A DNA stretch of 64,000 bases from the NCBI RefSeq assembly GCF_042676985.1, contig NZ_JBHTIK010000010.1, forward strand, positions 1-64,000. The letters are read 5' to 3'. Positions 31,930 through 41,543 of this stretch are shown piece after piece (the first letter of the stretch is position 1; each line of letters starts with the position of its first letter). The DNA comes from Sphingosinicella xenopeptidilytica (lineage in GTDB: Bacteria; Pseudomonadota; Alphaproteobacteria; Sphingomonadales; Sphingomonadaceae). A program made the position numbers and the translations under genes. The notes below the pieces were generated by a model. It made no database searches. It was not told the origin of the DNA and saw nothing but the letters and a program-made list of their open reading frames with translations.

Positions 31930-34819
31930 GCGGAAAGCCGTCTTCACGATCCCGGCGCACCGCGCCTTCGCCGATGCGCTCGCGGCAGGGATGCTCGGCC
32001 GTATCGGCAGGGATGATCTACCGCGCGCGCTGCTGCTGCTCCCCAACCGCCGCGCCGTGCGCGCCGTGACGGAGGCGTTCGTGCGCGCTTCGGGCGGTGC
32101 GCTGCTGCTGCCCCGGATGCTCCCCATCGGCGACGTCGGCGAGAACGAGGCGCTCGGCCTTTTCGACGAGGCGATGGCGCTGGAGGCGGAGGTGCAGCCG
32201 GCGATCGCGGCGTTCGAGCGGCGGATGCTGCTGATGCCGCTCGTCCACCGCTGGCAGAGCCTGGGTGGCCGCGCGCGCAGCAGTGTCGAGACGCTGCGCC
32301 TTGCCGATGCGCTCGCACGTACGCTTGACCAGCTCCAGCTCGAAGGCATCGACCCCGCGCGGCTCCACGAGACGATGGCGGAGCTTGGCGCGCATTGGGA
32401 GGCGACGCTGAAGTTCGTCGAGGTCGTGGTGAAGGCGTGGCCGCCGCAGCTTGCGGCGCGTGGCCTCATGGACCGCGTGGCGCGGCGGCAGTTGCTGCTC
32501 GCCGCTATCGCCCGCCGCTGGCGAGGGGCACCACCCGCGCGGCCGATCGTGGCGGCGGGCATGGCGAGCGCCGATCCGGCGGTTGCCGAGGTGCTCGCGG
32601 TCATCGCGGGCCTGCCGCAGGGGGCGGTGGTACTGCCCGGGCTCGATTTGGATACTGCTGATTGGGGCGAGATCGGGGGCTTCCCGGCGCATCCGCAGTG
32701 CGGCCTGTGGCATCTGCTCGAACGGATGAGCATCGCGCGCGAAGAGGTGCGGCTGTGGGATGCGGATAGCGCGCTTGATGGCCCGGAGCCGCGCGCCAAG
32801 GCCATCGGCGCGGCGCTCTCGCTCGCGGGCAGCACGGCGCACTGGCCGCCCGCAGGTCCGCTCCCCGGACTCCGCTTTGCAGAGGCGGCGAACCCGGCCG
32901 AGGAGGCGGGTGTCATCGCGCTCGCGATGCGGCGCCAACTCGACACGCCGGGGGCCACCGCCGCGCTCGTCACGCCCGATCGCGGCCTCGCCCGCCGCGT
33001 CGCCGCGCAGCTTCGGCGCTGGGAGATCGAGGTCGACGATTCGGCGGGCACACCGCTCGCGCGCGCGCCTGCGGGCACGCTGTTGCTAGCCGCGCTGGAG
33101 GCGGGTGCGCAGCGTTTCGCGCCGGGCGCGCTGCTCGCGCTTCTGAAGCATCCGCTGGCCGGGCCGGGCGAGGGCAGGGCGCGTCTGAACTGGCTCGATG
33201 AGGTACGCCGTCTCGATCTCGCCTTGCGCGGAGTGCGGCCCGCCGCAGGGCTCAAAGGCATCGCTGCGCGCGTCAAATCGCCGCCGCAGGGCACGCTTCC
33301 CGAGAGCGAACGCACGCAACTCGCGGCGTGGTGGAAGGCGCTTCGGCCTCGGCTCGATGCGCTCGAAGCGCTGATGGCGAAGCCCCGTGCGCTCGGCGAT
33401 TTCGCGGATGGTCTCCGTGCCTTTTCCGAGGATATCTCCGAAGGCCGCGCGTGGGAAGGTGCCGCCGGGCGCGCAGCTTCGGAAACAGTTGCGGAGATGG
33501 TGCAGCACGGGGGGATCGGCCTCCCCATTCCGCCAATGGACCTGCCTGCGCTGTTCGGCGCGATGCTGGACGATGTCGCCGTGCGCCCGCCCTTTGGCAA
33601 GCATCCGCGCCTTGCCATCTACGGCCTTCTCGAAGCCCGGCTGCAGCGAGCCGACCTGATGATTCTCGGCGGGCTCAATGAAGGTGTCTGGCCCGGCGGC
33701 GATCCGTTTGATCCGTGGATTCCGCCTGCGATCCGCCGCCGCCTCGGGCTTCCCGAAACCGAACGCGCGATCGGCCTCGCCGCGCACGACTTCGTACTCG
33801 CCGCCGCCGCACCCCAGGTGCTGCTGACGCGCGCGCGCCGCGATGCGTCCGCGCCTACGGTCGCCTCGCGCTTCTGGCTGCGGCTGCTCGCCTTCGCGGG
33901 CGATCATGTCGCGTGGGAAACGGACCTACCTGCGCTTGCTGCCGCGCTCGATGCACGCGAGACGGTGCCGCCCGCCGAGCGCCCGCGCCCCTCGCCGCCC
34001 GCTGCCGATCGCCCGAAGCAGATCAGCGTCACGCAGGTCGATCGCCTGCTCATCGACCCCTACAGCTTCTATGCCGAGAAGATGCTGCGGCTGCGGCCGC
34101 TTGATCCGCTCGACGCCGATCTCTCGGCGGCGGAGCGCGGCACCATCGTCCACGCTGTCATCGAAGCGTTGCTCGGCGCGGGCACGCTCCATGACACCGC
34201 CGCGCGCGAAGCCGCGATCGACGCGGCCATCGCGGTGCACGCCGACCAGCCGCTGGTCGCGGCGCTGTGGAAACCGCGCATCGTGCGGATGCTCGATTGG
34301 GTTTCAGAGCTTATGGCCGCGCGTGCCGCCGGGGGTTGGGGTGAGGTCCGCTCGGAAGTCGAAGGGGACTTGGAGGTCTCCGGTGTCAAACTCAAAGGCA
34401 AGGCGGACATCGTGCAAGTCGGGCCGGGGGGCCTGCTGATCGCCGACTTCAAGACCGGCGCCGTTCCCCGGCAGGCGCGGCTTTCGGATGGGCTCGCCTC
34501 GCAGCTTGGCCTCCTTGCGTGGCTTGCCGAGGAAGGCGCGCTGGACGGCCCGGCCTCGCGCGTCGTCGAGGTCGCCTACTGGAAGCTCTCGGGCGGCAGG
34601 GAGGCAGGCAGGGAGACGACGAGCGCACGCCATTACAAGGACGCGTGGGCCGATCTCCCCGCCTTCATCGAAACCTGCCGTGCCGCCTTCCGTGAAGCGG
34701 TGGGCGAATATCTCGCGGGCAGCCGCCCCTTCGAGGCGAAGGTGAAGCCGGAATACGCCGTCCACCTTCAGGACTACGATCACCTCGCGCGCCTCGCTGA
34801 ATGGTGGGGGCGCAAATGA
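31922..34819 (+). CDS. addB: Double-strand break repair protein AddB (alphaproteobacterial type)
   Basis: AddB partners AddA in the helicase-nuclease that processes DNA ends for RecA. The 965 residues contain an inactivated helicase-like N-terminus (FTIPAHRAFADALAAGML, LLPNRRAVRAVTEAF), central PRLAIYGLLEARLQRADLMI, and a C-terminal RecB-family nuclease. The nuclease metal site shows D842-F-K844 in IADFKTG, preceded by AERGTIVHAVIEALL. Iron-sulfur cysteines of the Bacillus enzyme are not obvious, as in other alphaproteobacterial AddB. It overlaps murU by 8 bp and addA by 4 bp. Confidence 0.94.
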   Translation: MAERKAVFTIPAHRAFADALAAGMLGRIGRDDLPRALLLLPNRRAVRAVTEAFVRASGGALLLPRMLPIGDVGENEALGLFDEAMALEAEVQPAIAAFERRMLLMPLVHRWQSLGGRARSSVETLRLADALARTLDQLQLEGIDPARLHETMAELGAHWEATLKFVEVVVKAWPPQLAARGLMDRVARRQLLLAAIARRWRGAPPARPIVAAGMASADPAVAEVLAVIAGLPQGAVVLPGLDLDTADWGEIGGFPAHPQCGLWHLLERMSIAREEVRLWDADSALDGPEPRAKAIGAALSLAGSTAHWPPAGPLPGLRFAEAANPAEEAGVIALAMRRQLDTPGATAALVTPDRGLARRVAAQLRRWEIEVDDSAGTPLARAPAGTLLLAALEAGAQRFAPGALLALLKHPLAGPGEGRARLNWLDEVRRLDLALRGVRPAAGLKGIAARVKSPPQGTLPESERTQLAAWWKALRPRLDALEALMAKPRALGDFADGLRAFSEDISEGRAWEGAAGRAASETVAEMVQHGGIGLPIPPMDLPALFGAMLDDVAVRPPFGKHPRLAIYGLLEARLQRADLMILGGLNEGVWPGGDPFDPWIPPAIRRRLGLPETERAIGLAAHDFVLAAAAPQVLLTRARRDASAPTVASRFWLRLLAFAGDHVAWETDLPALAAALDARETVPPAERPRPSPPAADRPKQISVTQVDRLLIDPYSFYAEKMLRLRPLDPLDADLSAAERGTIVHAVIEALLGAGTLHDTAAREAAIDAAIAVHADQPLVAALWKPRIVRMLDWVSELMAARAAGGWGEVRSEVEGDLEVSGVKLKGKADIVQVGPGGLLIADFKTGAVPRQARLSDGLASQLGLLAWLAEEGALDGPASRVVEVAYWKLSGGREAGRETTSARHYKDAWADLPAFIETCRAAFREAVGEYLAGSRPFEAKVKPEYAVHLQDYDHLARLAEWWGRK

Positions 34820-37800
34820 GCATCCGGCCCCTGCTCCCCGAACAGAAACGCGCTGCCGATCCTGAACTCAGCGCATGGGTTTCGGCCTCGGCGGGCACGG
34901 GGAAGACGCAGGTGCTGACCGCGCGTGTGCTGCGTCTCCTGCTCGCGGGCGCGCGGCCGGACGGGCTGCTCGCGCTCACCTTCACCAAGGCGGCGGCGGC
35001 GGAGATGCAGACGCGCATCTTCGAAACCCTGTCGCGCTGGGTGCGCGCGGATGATCAAACGCTTGCTGCCGAACTCGCCGCGATTGGTGCACCGTCCGAC
35101 GAAGCCACCTGCCGCCGCGCCCGCGCGCTGTTCGCCGAGGCGCTGGAGACGCGCGGCGGCCTCAAGGTGCAGACGCTGCACAGCTTCGCGAGCGCGCTGC
35201 TCGCCGCTTTCCCGCTCGAAGCCGGGATCGCGCCCGGCTACGAAACGCTCGACGATCGGAGCGCGCTTCGCATCCACGCCGAAACGCTCGCCGAACGGAT
35301 CGGCAGCGGCGACGCGGCGCTGCTCGCCGATCTCGCGGACCTCTCCGTGCAGGGTGGAGAGGCGCGCGTGCAGGAGGTCATCGCGAAGCTGCTCGCCGGG
35401 CGCGCGGTGTTCGAAAATGTCTACAACACCGCTGTCGACTGGCGCGGCCTCGTGCGGCGGGGGCTTGGCCTTCCGGGCAGCGGCAGCCGAGACGAGGTGC
35501 TCGCCGCCGCGCTCGCCGACGAGGCCTTCGACTGGGAAACCGTGCGCGAATATGCGGCGGCGATGGCGGCATGGGGCACGAAGACAGGCCTTGAGGCCGC
35601 AGATGCGCTGGCGCGCGTATTGGGTGCGGCGGCGGAGGTGCGGCCCAATTTCCTCGAAGATCTGGTCGGCGCCGGTTTCCGCAAGGATGGCGAACGTCGC
35701 GCCGCGCCCAAGGGACTCGGCGATCTGCATGAGCGGTTCTGCACGGCCGTCGGTGCCGTGCGCGATCTCGCCGCCGGACTCGACCTTGCCGAGACGGCGG
35801 CGCTGCACCTGCGCGTTGGCCATGCGCTCGCCGCCGCATACGAGACGCGCAAGGAAGCCGCGGGCGCGCTCGACTACGCCGATCTTATCGTCAAGGCCGC
35901 GCGGCTGCTCTCGACGCTCGCCGCGCCGTTCGTGCTTTACAAGCTCGACCAGCGCATCGACCACATCCTCGTCGACGAGGGGCAGGACACGAACGCCGCG
36001 CAGTGGGCGATCGTGGAGGCGATCGCGGACGAGTTCTTCGCAGGGACGGGCACACGCGACGAGGCGGAGACGTTCGCGCGCACGCAGTTCGCGGTCGGCG
36101 ACTACAAGCAGGCGATTTTCGGCTTTCAGGGCACTGACCCGCGCGCGTTCGAGGCGGCGCGGGCCGCTGCCGAGCACCGGGCGCTAGGTGCGGACAAGCC
36201 CTTCGAAACGATCGACCTCGCGCTCAGCTTCCGCTCCGCGCCCGCCGTGCTCGATGTCGTCGATACGGTGGTGGAAACCGTCGGGCCTGCGGCCTTCGGC
36301 ATCGAGGGTGACATCCCGCGCCACACTGCGCACCGCGCTGGTGCGGCCGGGGAGGTGGTGCTGTGGGCGCCCGTGACCGGCGCGCTTGAGGAGGATGAGG
36401 CGGAGGACGCCGTCCCCGAGGATGCCGAGCGCACGCTTGCGGCGAGCATCGCGCGGCAGGTCTCCGGCTGGCTTGAGCGCGGCGAGATACTGGCCTCGAA
36501 GGGCCGGCCGATCGCGGCGGGCGACATCATGCTGCTCGTGCGTTCGCGCGGCAGCCTCGTGCCCGCGCTCGTTTCGGCGCTGATGGCGGCGCGCGTGCCG
36601 GTGGCGGGCGCGGATCGGCTGCGGCTTACCCAGCCGCTCGCGGTGCAGGATCTGCTCGCACTCGTCCGTTTCGCGCTCCAGCCGGGCGACGATCTTTCGC
36701 TCGCCGCGCTGCTCGTCTCGCCGTTCCTCGGCTGGTCGCAGGACGATCTCTATGGCCTCGCGTTCAAGCGGCGCGGCACGCTCTGGCGCACGTTGCGCGA
36801 TCGCACGGGTGAGGGCGACGACAAGGCCCGCGCCGCGGAAAACTGGCTCGGCAGGGTGCTCGCCCGCGCCGATTACATGGCGCCTTACGAGTTCCTCGAA
36901 TACGTGCTGTCCGGCGAGCCGCAGGGCCGTCTGCGCCTGATCGCGCGGCTCGGCGAGGAGGCGCGCGATCCGATCGAGGAACTGCTCAATCAGGCGCTTG
37001 CTTACGAAGGCGCGAACACGCCGTCCCTGCAGGGCTTCCTGTCGTGGATCGAGGCGGACGACGTGGAGGTGAAGCGCGACGCCGAGGCCGCGCACGATGC
37101 CGTCCGCATCATGACGGTGCACGGCTCGAAGGGGCTGCAGGCGCCTATCGTCATCCTCGCCGACGCGGCCTCCGCCGTGCCCAAGGGCGCAAGGGCGCCG
37201 CTGCCGCTCGATCTGCCCGGCCTCGGCCCCGCGCCATTGTTCTTCGGCTCTTCGAAGATGCTCGTCGGCCCCGCGCGCGAGGCTTACGAGGCCGCGACGC
37301 GTGCCGAGGGCGAGGAGCACATGCGCCTGCTCTACGTGGCGCTTACCCGCGCCGAGGACCGGCTCTATGTCGGCGGCGCGCTTGGCAAGCGGCCCTCGAA
37401 GGCGAAGAGTTGGCACGGCCATGTCGCTGATGCGCTCGCGGCATTGGGTGCCGAGACTGTCGATGATGCCGTGTGGGGCGGCGTGCTGCGCCATGCCAGC
37501 GGCATGCCCGTACCCGTTGCGGTGCCCGCCAAAGCGGAGCCACGCGCCGCGACCGCGATACCCGCATGGGCGCTCGCGATGCCGCCGGAGGAGGAGCGCC
37601 CGCCGCGCCCTCTCGCGCCCTCCGCGCCGCAGGATGACGATCCGGCGGAGCCGCCGCCCGGCCCGGCGCTGCGCGCTGCGGCGCGACGCGGGCAGGTGCT
37701 GCACCAGCTTTTCGAGCGGATCGGCGGAGTGGCGCCTGAGAATCGCGCGGCGGCGATGCGTGCGTGGCTTCGCCGCAATGCGCCCGATCTGGATGCGGAC

Positions 37801-38133
37801 GCGATCACGATCGAAGTTGCGGGCGCGCTTGCCGATCCGGCGCTTGGCCCATGGTTCGCAGCGGATGCCTATGCGGAGGCGCCGCTATCGGCCGTTGTGG
37901 AGGACGTCGTGATCACCGGCACGATCGACCGGCTGATCGTGGGCGAAGACGTTGTGCGTGCACTCGATTTCAAGACCGGCCGCAACCCGCCTTCCGATCT
38001 TGCGGGTGTGCCGTCTCCGCACCTGCGCCAGATGCGCGCCTACCGCGATGCGCTCGCCCGCATCTTTCCCGGCCGCCGCATCGAAATCGCGCTGTTCTAT
38101 ACGGCCGCCCTGCGCCTGATCCGCGTCGATTGA
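34816..38133 (+). CDS. addA: Double-strand break repair helicase-nuclease AddA
   Basis: AddA is the UvrD-like 3'-5' helicase with a nuclease tail. The 1105 residues include Walker A ASAGTGKT at 24-31, LTFTKAAAAEM, VDEGQDTN, FAVGDYKQAIFGFQG, MTVHGSKGLQAPIV and RLLYVALTRAEDRLYVG. The RecB-type nuclease at the C-terminus has D1051-F-K1053 (LDFKTGRNPP). The ATG at 34816 overlaps the addB TGA (ATGA); an ATG 15 bases earlier is less likely. This pair replaces RecBCD. trxA follows after 112 bp. Confidence 0.96.
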   Translation: MSIRPLLPEQKRAADPELSAWVSASAGTGKTQVLTARVLRLLLAGARPDGLLALTFTKAAAAEMQTRIFETLSRWVRADDQTLAAELAAIGAPSDEATCRRARALFAEALETRGGLKVQTLHSFASALLAAFPLEAGIAPGYETLDDRSALRIHAETLAERIGSGDAALLADLADLSVQGGEARVQEVIAKLLAGRAVFENVYNTAVDWRGLVRRGLGLPGSGSRDEVLAAALADEAFDWETVREYAAAMAAWGTKTGLEAADALARVLGAAAEVRPNFLEDLVGAGFRKDGERRAAPKGLGDLHERFCTAVGAVRDLAAGLDLAETAALHLRVGHALAAAYETRKEAAGALDYADLIVKAARLLSTLAAPFVLYKLDQRIDHILVDEGQDTNAAQWAIVEAIADEFFAGTGTRDEAETFARTQFAVGDYKQAIFGFQGTDPRAFEAARAAAEHRALGADKPFETIDLALSFRSAPAVLDVVDTVVETVGPAAFGIEGDIPRHTAHRAGAAGEVVLWAPVTGALEEDEAEDAVPEDAERTLAASIARQVSGWLERGEILASKGRPIAAGDIMLLVRSRGSLVPALVSALMAARVPVAGADRLRLTQPLAVQDLLALVRFALQPGDDLSLAALLVSPFLGWSQDDLYGLAFKRRGTLWRTLRDRTGEGDDKARAAENWLGRVLARADYMAPYEFLEYVLSGEPQGRLRLIARLGEEARDPIEELLNQALAYEGANTPSLQGFLSWIEADDVEVKRDAEAAHDAVRIMTVHGSKGLQAPIVILADAASAVPKGARAPLPLDLPGLGPAPLFFGSSKMLVGPAREAYEAATRAEGEEHMRLLYVALTRAEDRLYVGGALGKRPSKAKSWHGHVADALAALGAETVDDAVWGGVLRHASGMPVPVAVPAKAEPRAATAIPAWALAMPPEEERPPRPLAPSAPQDDDPAEPPPGPALRAAARRGQVLHQLFERIGGVAPENRAAAMRAWLRRNAPDLDADAITIEVAGALADPALGPWFAADAYAEAPLSAVVEDVVITGTIDRLIVGEDVVRALDFKTGRNPPSDLAGVPSPHLRQMRAYRDALARIFPGRRIEIALFYTAALRLIRVD

Positions 38134-38136
38134 TCT

Positions 38137-38151
38137 GAAAGCCCGGCTTTC
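38137..38151 (+). terminator. Small hairpin after addA
   Basis: The sequence GAAAGC-CCG-GCTTTC sits three bases after the addA stop. It forms a compact stem but has no T-run after it, so it may only attenuate or stabilise the mRNA. It lies in the 112-bp gap before trxA. Confidence 0.3.
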
Positions 38152-38245
38152 CGTCCTGTCAGAAAAGCCTCGGGATATTTGGCCTTGAAGCGGTGCGGTT
38201 CAGTCTCCAGATTGCGGCGGAATAAGTCGTTTATGGAGACGTGTC

Positions 38246-38593
38246 ATGGGTTCCACCGCCATCACCCCGGAAAATTTCGAGGCCGAGGTCGCAAACGCCG
38301 GAAAGCCGGTTCTCGTCGATTTCTGGGCGCCGTGGTGCGGGCCGTGCCGTCAGATCGCCCCGGCGCTCGAGGAGCTTTCGGAGGAACTCGGCGATCAGGT
38401 GACGATCGCCAAGCTCAACACCGACGATCATCCCGAGCTTGCCTCGCAGTTCGGCATCCGCGGCATCCCGACGATGATCCTGTTCAAGGACGGCAAACCC
38501 GCCGCCACCAAGGTGGGCGCGCAGCCGAAATCGATGATCAAGGACTGGCTGGTCGGCGAGCTCGCCGAAGATGTGTCCAGACAGCAGGGCTAA
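38246..38593 (+). CDS. trxA: Thioredoxin
   Basis: The 115-residue protein is a classical cytoplasmic thioredoxin: LVDFWAPWCGPCRQIAP with redox cysteines C31 and C34, and the cis-Pro in IRGIPTMILFKDG. It supplies electrons to ribonucleotide reductase, methionine sulfoxide reductase and peroxiredoxins. Placement just after addA is common in alphaproteobacteria. GGAG lies upstream of the ATG. Its stop overlaps the convergent MFS gene by 4 bp. Confidence 0.97.
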   Translation: MGSTAITPENFEAEVANAGKPVLVDFWAPWCGPCRQIAPALEELSEELGDQVTIAKLNTDDHPELASQFGIRGIPTMILFKDGKPAATKVGAQPKSMIKDWLVGELAEDVSRQQG

Positions 38594-39828
38594 GCAGGGG
38601 TCTGCGTTTCCGCTCCCGTTGCGGTTTCCGCCAGTGCTGCGCGGCGGCTAACGAACGCCGCCAGCACGGCGCCTGCCGCAAGAATGCCCGCCGCGATCAG
38701 GAAGCTGACGCCGGGCGCATCGCCCACGGTCATTTCGTACATCCAGCCGAAGAACAGCGGCGAGGCGATGCCCGCGATGCTGCCGACGCTCATGTTCGCG
38801 CCCTGAAGCTGGCCCTGCTCGCTTTCGGAAACGCGGCGCGTCATCAGCGATTGCAGCGTCGGCATAGCGAGCGCCCAGAGTGCGTTCGGGAACAGCGCCA
38901 GCGTGAAGAGGAGGCCGGTGGGCGCGAGGCCCATGCTCGCAAGGCCGAGGCTCCCCATCACCAGCCCTGTCACCATCGTCCGCCGGTCGCCCCAGCGCTT
39001 CACCGCCGGGCCGACCAGCCCCGCCTGCACGATCATCTCGAGGATGCCCGCGAGTGCGAGCGCAAAGCCGAGGTACATCGGGGTCCAGCCGTGCTTGTGC
39101 GCGGCGTAGAGCACGAACACCACGGAGAACACGTGGTGCGCGAAGTAGAGCAGGAAGTTCACGACTGCGAGCCCTGAGAGTTCCGGGTGCGAGCGCAGCA
39201 GTTTGAGCGCGCCGAACGGGTTCGCGCGCGTCCACGAAAACGCCATGCGCCGCTCCTGCGGCAGCGATTCCGGCAGGATGAACAGACCGTAGAGGAAGGT
39301 GATGCCGGAGAGCACCGCCGCTGCCCAGAAGGGCGCGCGGGGGCTGATCTCGCCGAGGACGCCGCCGATCAGCGGCCCCGCGATGAACCCCGCGCTGAAT
39401 GCCGCGCCGACGAGCCCGTAGCCGCGGGCGCGCTGATCGGGCTCGGTGATGTCGGCCATGTAAGCGAACACGGCGGTGAAGCTCGATGAGGTGATGCCGC
39501 CGATCATGCGGCCGACGGCGAGCCACCAGAGGTCTGGCGCCAGCGCCATCAGGATCCAGTCGAGTGTCAGGCCGGCGGTCGAAATCAGGATCGTCGGCCG
39601 CCGCCCGAAGCGGTCGGAGATCGAGCCGATGATCGGTGAGCAGAGGAACTGCATCCCCGCCCAGATCGCGACCATGATGCCGTTCCAGTAGCCGGCCGCA
39701 GCCTCCGACCCCACGAAGCCCTCGATGAGGGCGGGCAGAACGGGAATCACGATCCCCATCGCCATCACGTCGAGCACGGCGACGGCGAGGATGAAAGCGA
39801 TTGCGGGACGGGATGACGCGGACGACAT
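38590..39828 (-). CDS. TetA-like MFS efflux transporter (12 TM)
   Basis: The 412-residue protein has about 12 hydrophobic helices. FILAVAVLDVMAMGIVIPVL in helix 1, GSISDRFGRRPTILIS in loop 2-3 and GPLIGGVLGEISPRAPFW in helix 5 and beyond are typical of the DHA1/TCR-Tet group. Chromosomal members of this group have varied substrates, so tetracycline efflux is not implied. No TetR-type regulator gene is adjacent. It converges on trxA and lies 59 bp from the next gene on its left-reading side. Confidence 0.88.
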   Translation of the reverse strand: MSSASSRPAIAFILAVAVLDVMAMGIVIPVLPALIEGFVGSEAAAGYWNGIMVAIWAGMQFLCSPIIGSISDRFGRRPTILISTAGLTLDWILMALAPDLWWLAVGRMIGGITSSSFTAVFAYMADITEPDQRARGYGLVGAAFSAGFIAGPLIGGVLGEISPRAPFWAAAVLSGITFLYGLFILPESLPQERRMAFSWTRANPFGALKLLRSHPELSGLAVVNFLLYFAHHVFSVVFVLYAAHKHGWTPMYLGFALALAGILEMIVQAGLVGPAVKRWGDRRTMVTGLVMGSLGLASMGLAPTGLLFTLALFPNALWALAMPTLQSLMTRRVSESEQGQLQGANMSVGSIAGIASPLFFGWMYEMTVGDAPGVSFLIAAGILAAGAVLAAFVSRRAALAETATGAETQTPA

Positions 39829-39887
39829 GGCCGGGCGCTCATAGCCGCGCGCGGGCGCGGCGTCACGCGGGAGATTAGGGACGAGGT

Positions 39888-40190
39888 CTAGACGTCGTCG
39901 CTGCCGTAGGCGCCGCCTTCATTTTCCATGCGGTCTATGGCGCGCACATCCTTCGTCGTGAACTTGAGGCGGACGCCCATGCCGCCATCACGGTTCTCCG
40001 GCAGGAACACGGCGCCGCCCGCTTCCAGCGCCAACCGCAGGCGGTGCCGCGCATCGGGATCAAGGTCGGTGCCGCCGGTCTCGAACGCGAGCAGGACCTC
40101 TTCGTCCAGCCCGGCGGCCCTGGCGACATGATCGCGAGGCCAGCGTACCAGCGCCCTTGCTGCCCGGGCCTGCGGTCCGATGATCGTCAC
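39888..40190 (-). CDS. Small HTH-like protein (XRE-type) downstream of argJ
   Basis: The 100-residue protein has a helix-turn-helix-like segment (VRWPRDHVARAAGLDEEVLL) and then a short region with VRLKFTTKDVRAI. The layout resembles the small XRE-like proteins common in alphaproteobacteria, where an HTH is followed by a short GVRLxF tail. I chose the GTG at 40190, which has AGGGAGA at the right distance; a longer frame reaching 40259 would overlap argJ. It starts 11 bp after argJ. DNA targets are unknown. Confidence 0.62.
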   Translation of the reverse strand: MTIIGPQARAARALVRWPRDHVARAAGLDEEVLLAFETGGTDLDPDARHRLRLALEAGGAVFLPENRDGGMGVRLKFTTKDVRAIDRMENEGGAYGSDDV

Positions 40191-40201
40191 GGCGGGTCTC
40201 C

Positions 40202-41440
40202 CTAGCTTCGATAGTCGGCGTTGATCGAAATGTAGCCGTGCGTCAGGTCGCAGGTCCACACCGTGGCGCGGCCTTGCCCAAGGCCGAGGTCGACGCCGAT
40301 CTCGATTTCCTGGCCTTTGAGGTGCGCGGCGACCGGCGCCTCGTCGTAGCCGTCGACGACCATGCCGTCTTTCGCGACGACCGTATCGCCGAAGCGCACC
40401 GAGAGTTTGTCGCGGTCGGCGGGTTCGCCGGCCTTGCCGACCGCCATCACGACGCGGCCCCAGTTGGCGTCCTCGCCGGCCACAGCTGTCTTCACCAGCG
40501 GCGAGTTGGCGATGGAGAGTGCGATGCGTTTGGCGGAGGCGTCATCGGTCGCGCCTTCGACGTTCACGGCGATCAGCTTCTGCGCGCCTTCGCCGTCGCG
40601 CACCACCTGCTGCGCGAGGTCGCGGCAGACCTGCGTGAACGCGGCCTGGAGGGCGTCGGCGCCCGGAGAGTCCGGGCCGGTGATCTCGGCGTTCTTCGCC
40701 GCGCCGGTCGCGAAGGCGAGGAGGGTGTCGCTGGTCGAGGTGTCACTGTCGACGGTGATGGCGTGGAAGCTGAGGTCGGTCGCGGCCGCGAGCATCGTCT
40801 TCAGGTAGGCGGGGGAGACGGCGGCGTCGGTGAAGACGAAGGCGAGCATCGTCGCCATGTCGGGCGCGATCATGCCCGAGCCCTTGGCGATGCCGACGAC
40901 CGCGACGGTGCGGTCGCCGATGATGGCGGTGGCGCCGGCGCCCTTCGCAAACGTATCGGTCGTCATGATCGTCGAGGCGGCGTGGAGCCAGCTTGCGTCG
41001 GAGCCTACGGAGAGCTTGCTGAACGCCTGCCGGAGGCCGTCCTTCGCCTTGTCTTCGGGGAGGGGCACGCCGATCACGCCTGTCGAGGCGAGGAAGATCT
41101 CATCGCGCGCGATGCCGAGTTCGCCGGCGACGGTTGCGAGGATCGTGTCGCACGCGGCCTTGCCGCGGCGCCCGGTGAAGGCGTTCGAGTTGCCTGCGTT
41201 CACGACGAGCGCGCGGGCCTTTCCGCCGGAAAGCGCACCGCGGCACCATTCGACCTCAGGCGAGGGGCACTTCGATGTCGTCGTCAGCCCCGCCACCACG
41301 GTGCCTTCGGCGAACTCGCCGAGCAGCAGGTCGGCCCGGTCCCAGCTCTTGTACCCCGCGCGCGCGGTCGCAAGGCGTACGCCTTCGATGTCGGGCAGCT
41401 TGGGGAATTTCTCGGGGGCCAGCGGCGAACGGTCGTGCAT
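40202..41440 (-). CDS. argJ: Bifunctional ornithine acetyltransferase/N-acetylglutamate synthase
   Basis: ArgJ transfers the acetyl group from N-acetylornithine to glutamate, closing the cyclic arginine pathway. The 412-residue precursor self-cleaves before a Thr nucleophile, here T197 in APDMATMLAF. VVNAGNSNAFTG, STGVIGVPLP, VNVEGATDDASA and the C-terminal THGYISINADYRS (about the last 13 residues) all match. Of two adjacent ATGs, the second (41440) is five bases from GAGGA and is preferred. It is divergent from the ATP-grasp operon across 103 bp. Confidence 0.95.
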   Translation of the reverse strand: MHDRSPLAPEKFPKLPDIEGVRLATARAGYKSWDRADLLLGEFAEGTVVAGLTTTSKCPSPEVEWCRGALSGGKARALVVNAGNSNAFTGRRGKAACDTILATVAGELGIARDEIFLASTGVIGVPLPEDKAKDGLRQAFSKLSVGSDASWLHAASTIMTTDTFAKGAGATAIIGDRTVAVVGIAKGSGMIAPDMATMLAFVFTDAAVSPAYLKTMLAAATDLSFHAITVDSDTSTSDTLLAFATGAAKNAEITGPDSPGADALQAAFTQVCRDLAQQVVRDGEGAQKLIAVNVEGATDDASAKRIALSIANSPLVKTAVAGEDANWGRVVMAVGKAGEPADRDKLSVRFGDTVVAKDGMVVDGYDEAPVAAHLKGQEIEIGVDLGLGQGRATVWTCDLTHGYISINADYRS

Positions 41441-41543
41441 CATCGTCCTCGTGAATGGAACTGATCCTGCGTTTAGGCCACTGCGGCGTTTTGGTCGAGC
41501 CGCAAGAGGGGACTCGCCAACCCGATTCCGCCGCGTTAGGCTC

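Noticed and set aside
31621..33618. Long leftward open frame (over 600 codons) opposite addB
   Set aside because: It is Ser/Arg/Ala-rich with no family motif and lies antisense to a well-supported gene; long shadow frames are normal at this GC content.
38590..39828. Annotation as a tetracycline resistance determinant
   Set aside because: It belongs to the broad TCR/Tet MFS group but has no adjacent TetR repressor, and its substrate cannot be read from sequence.
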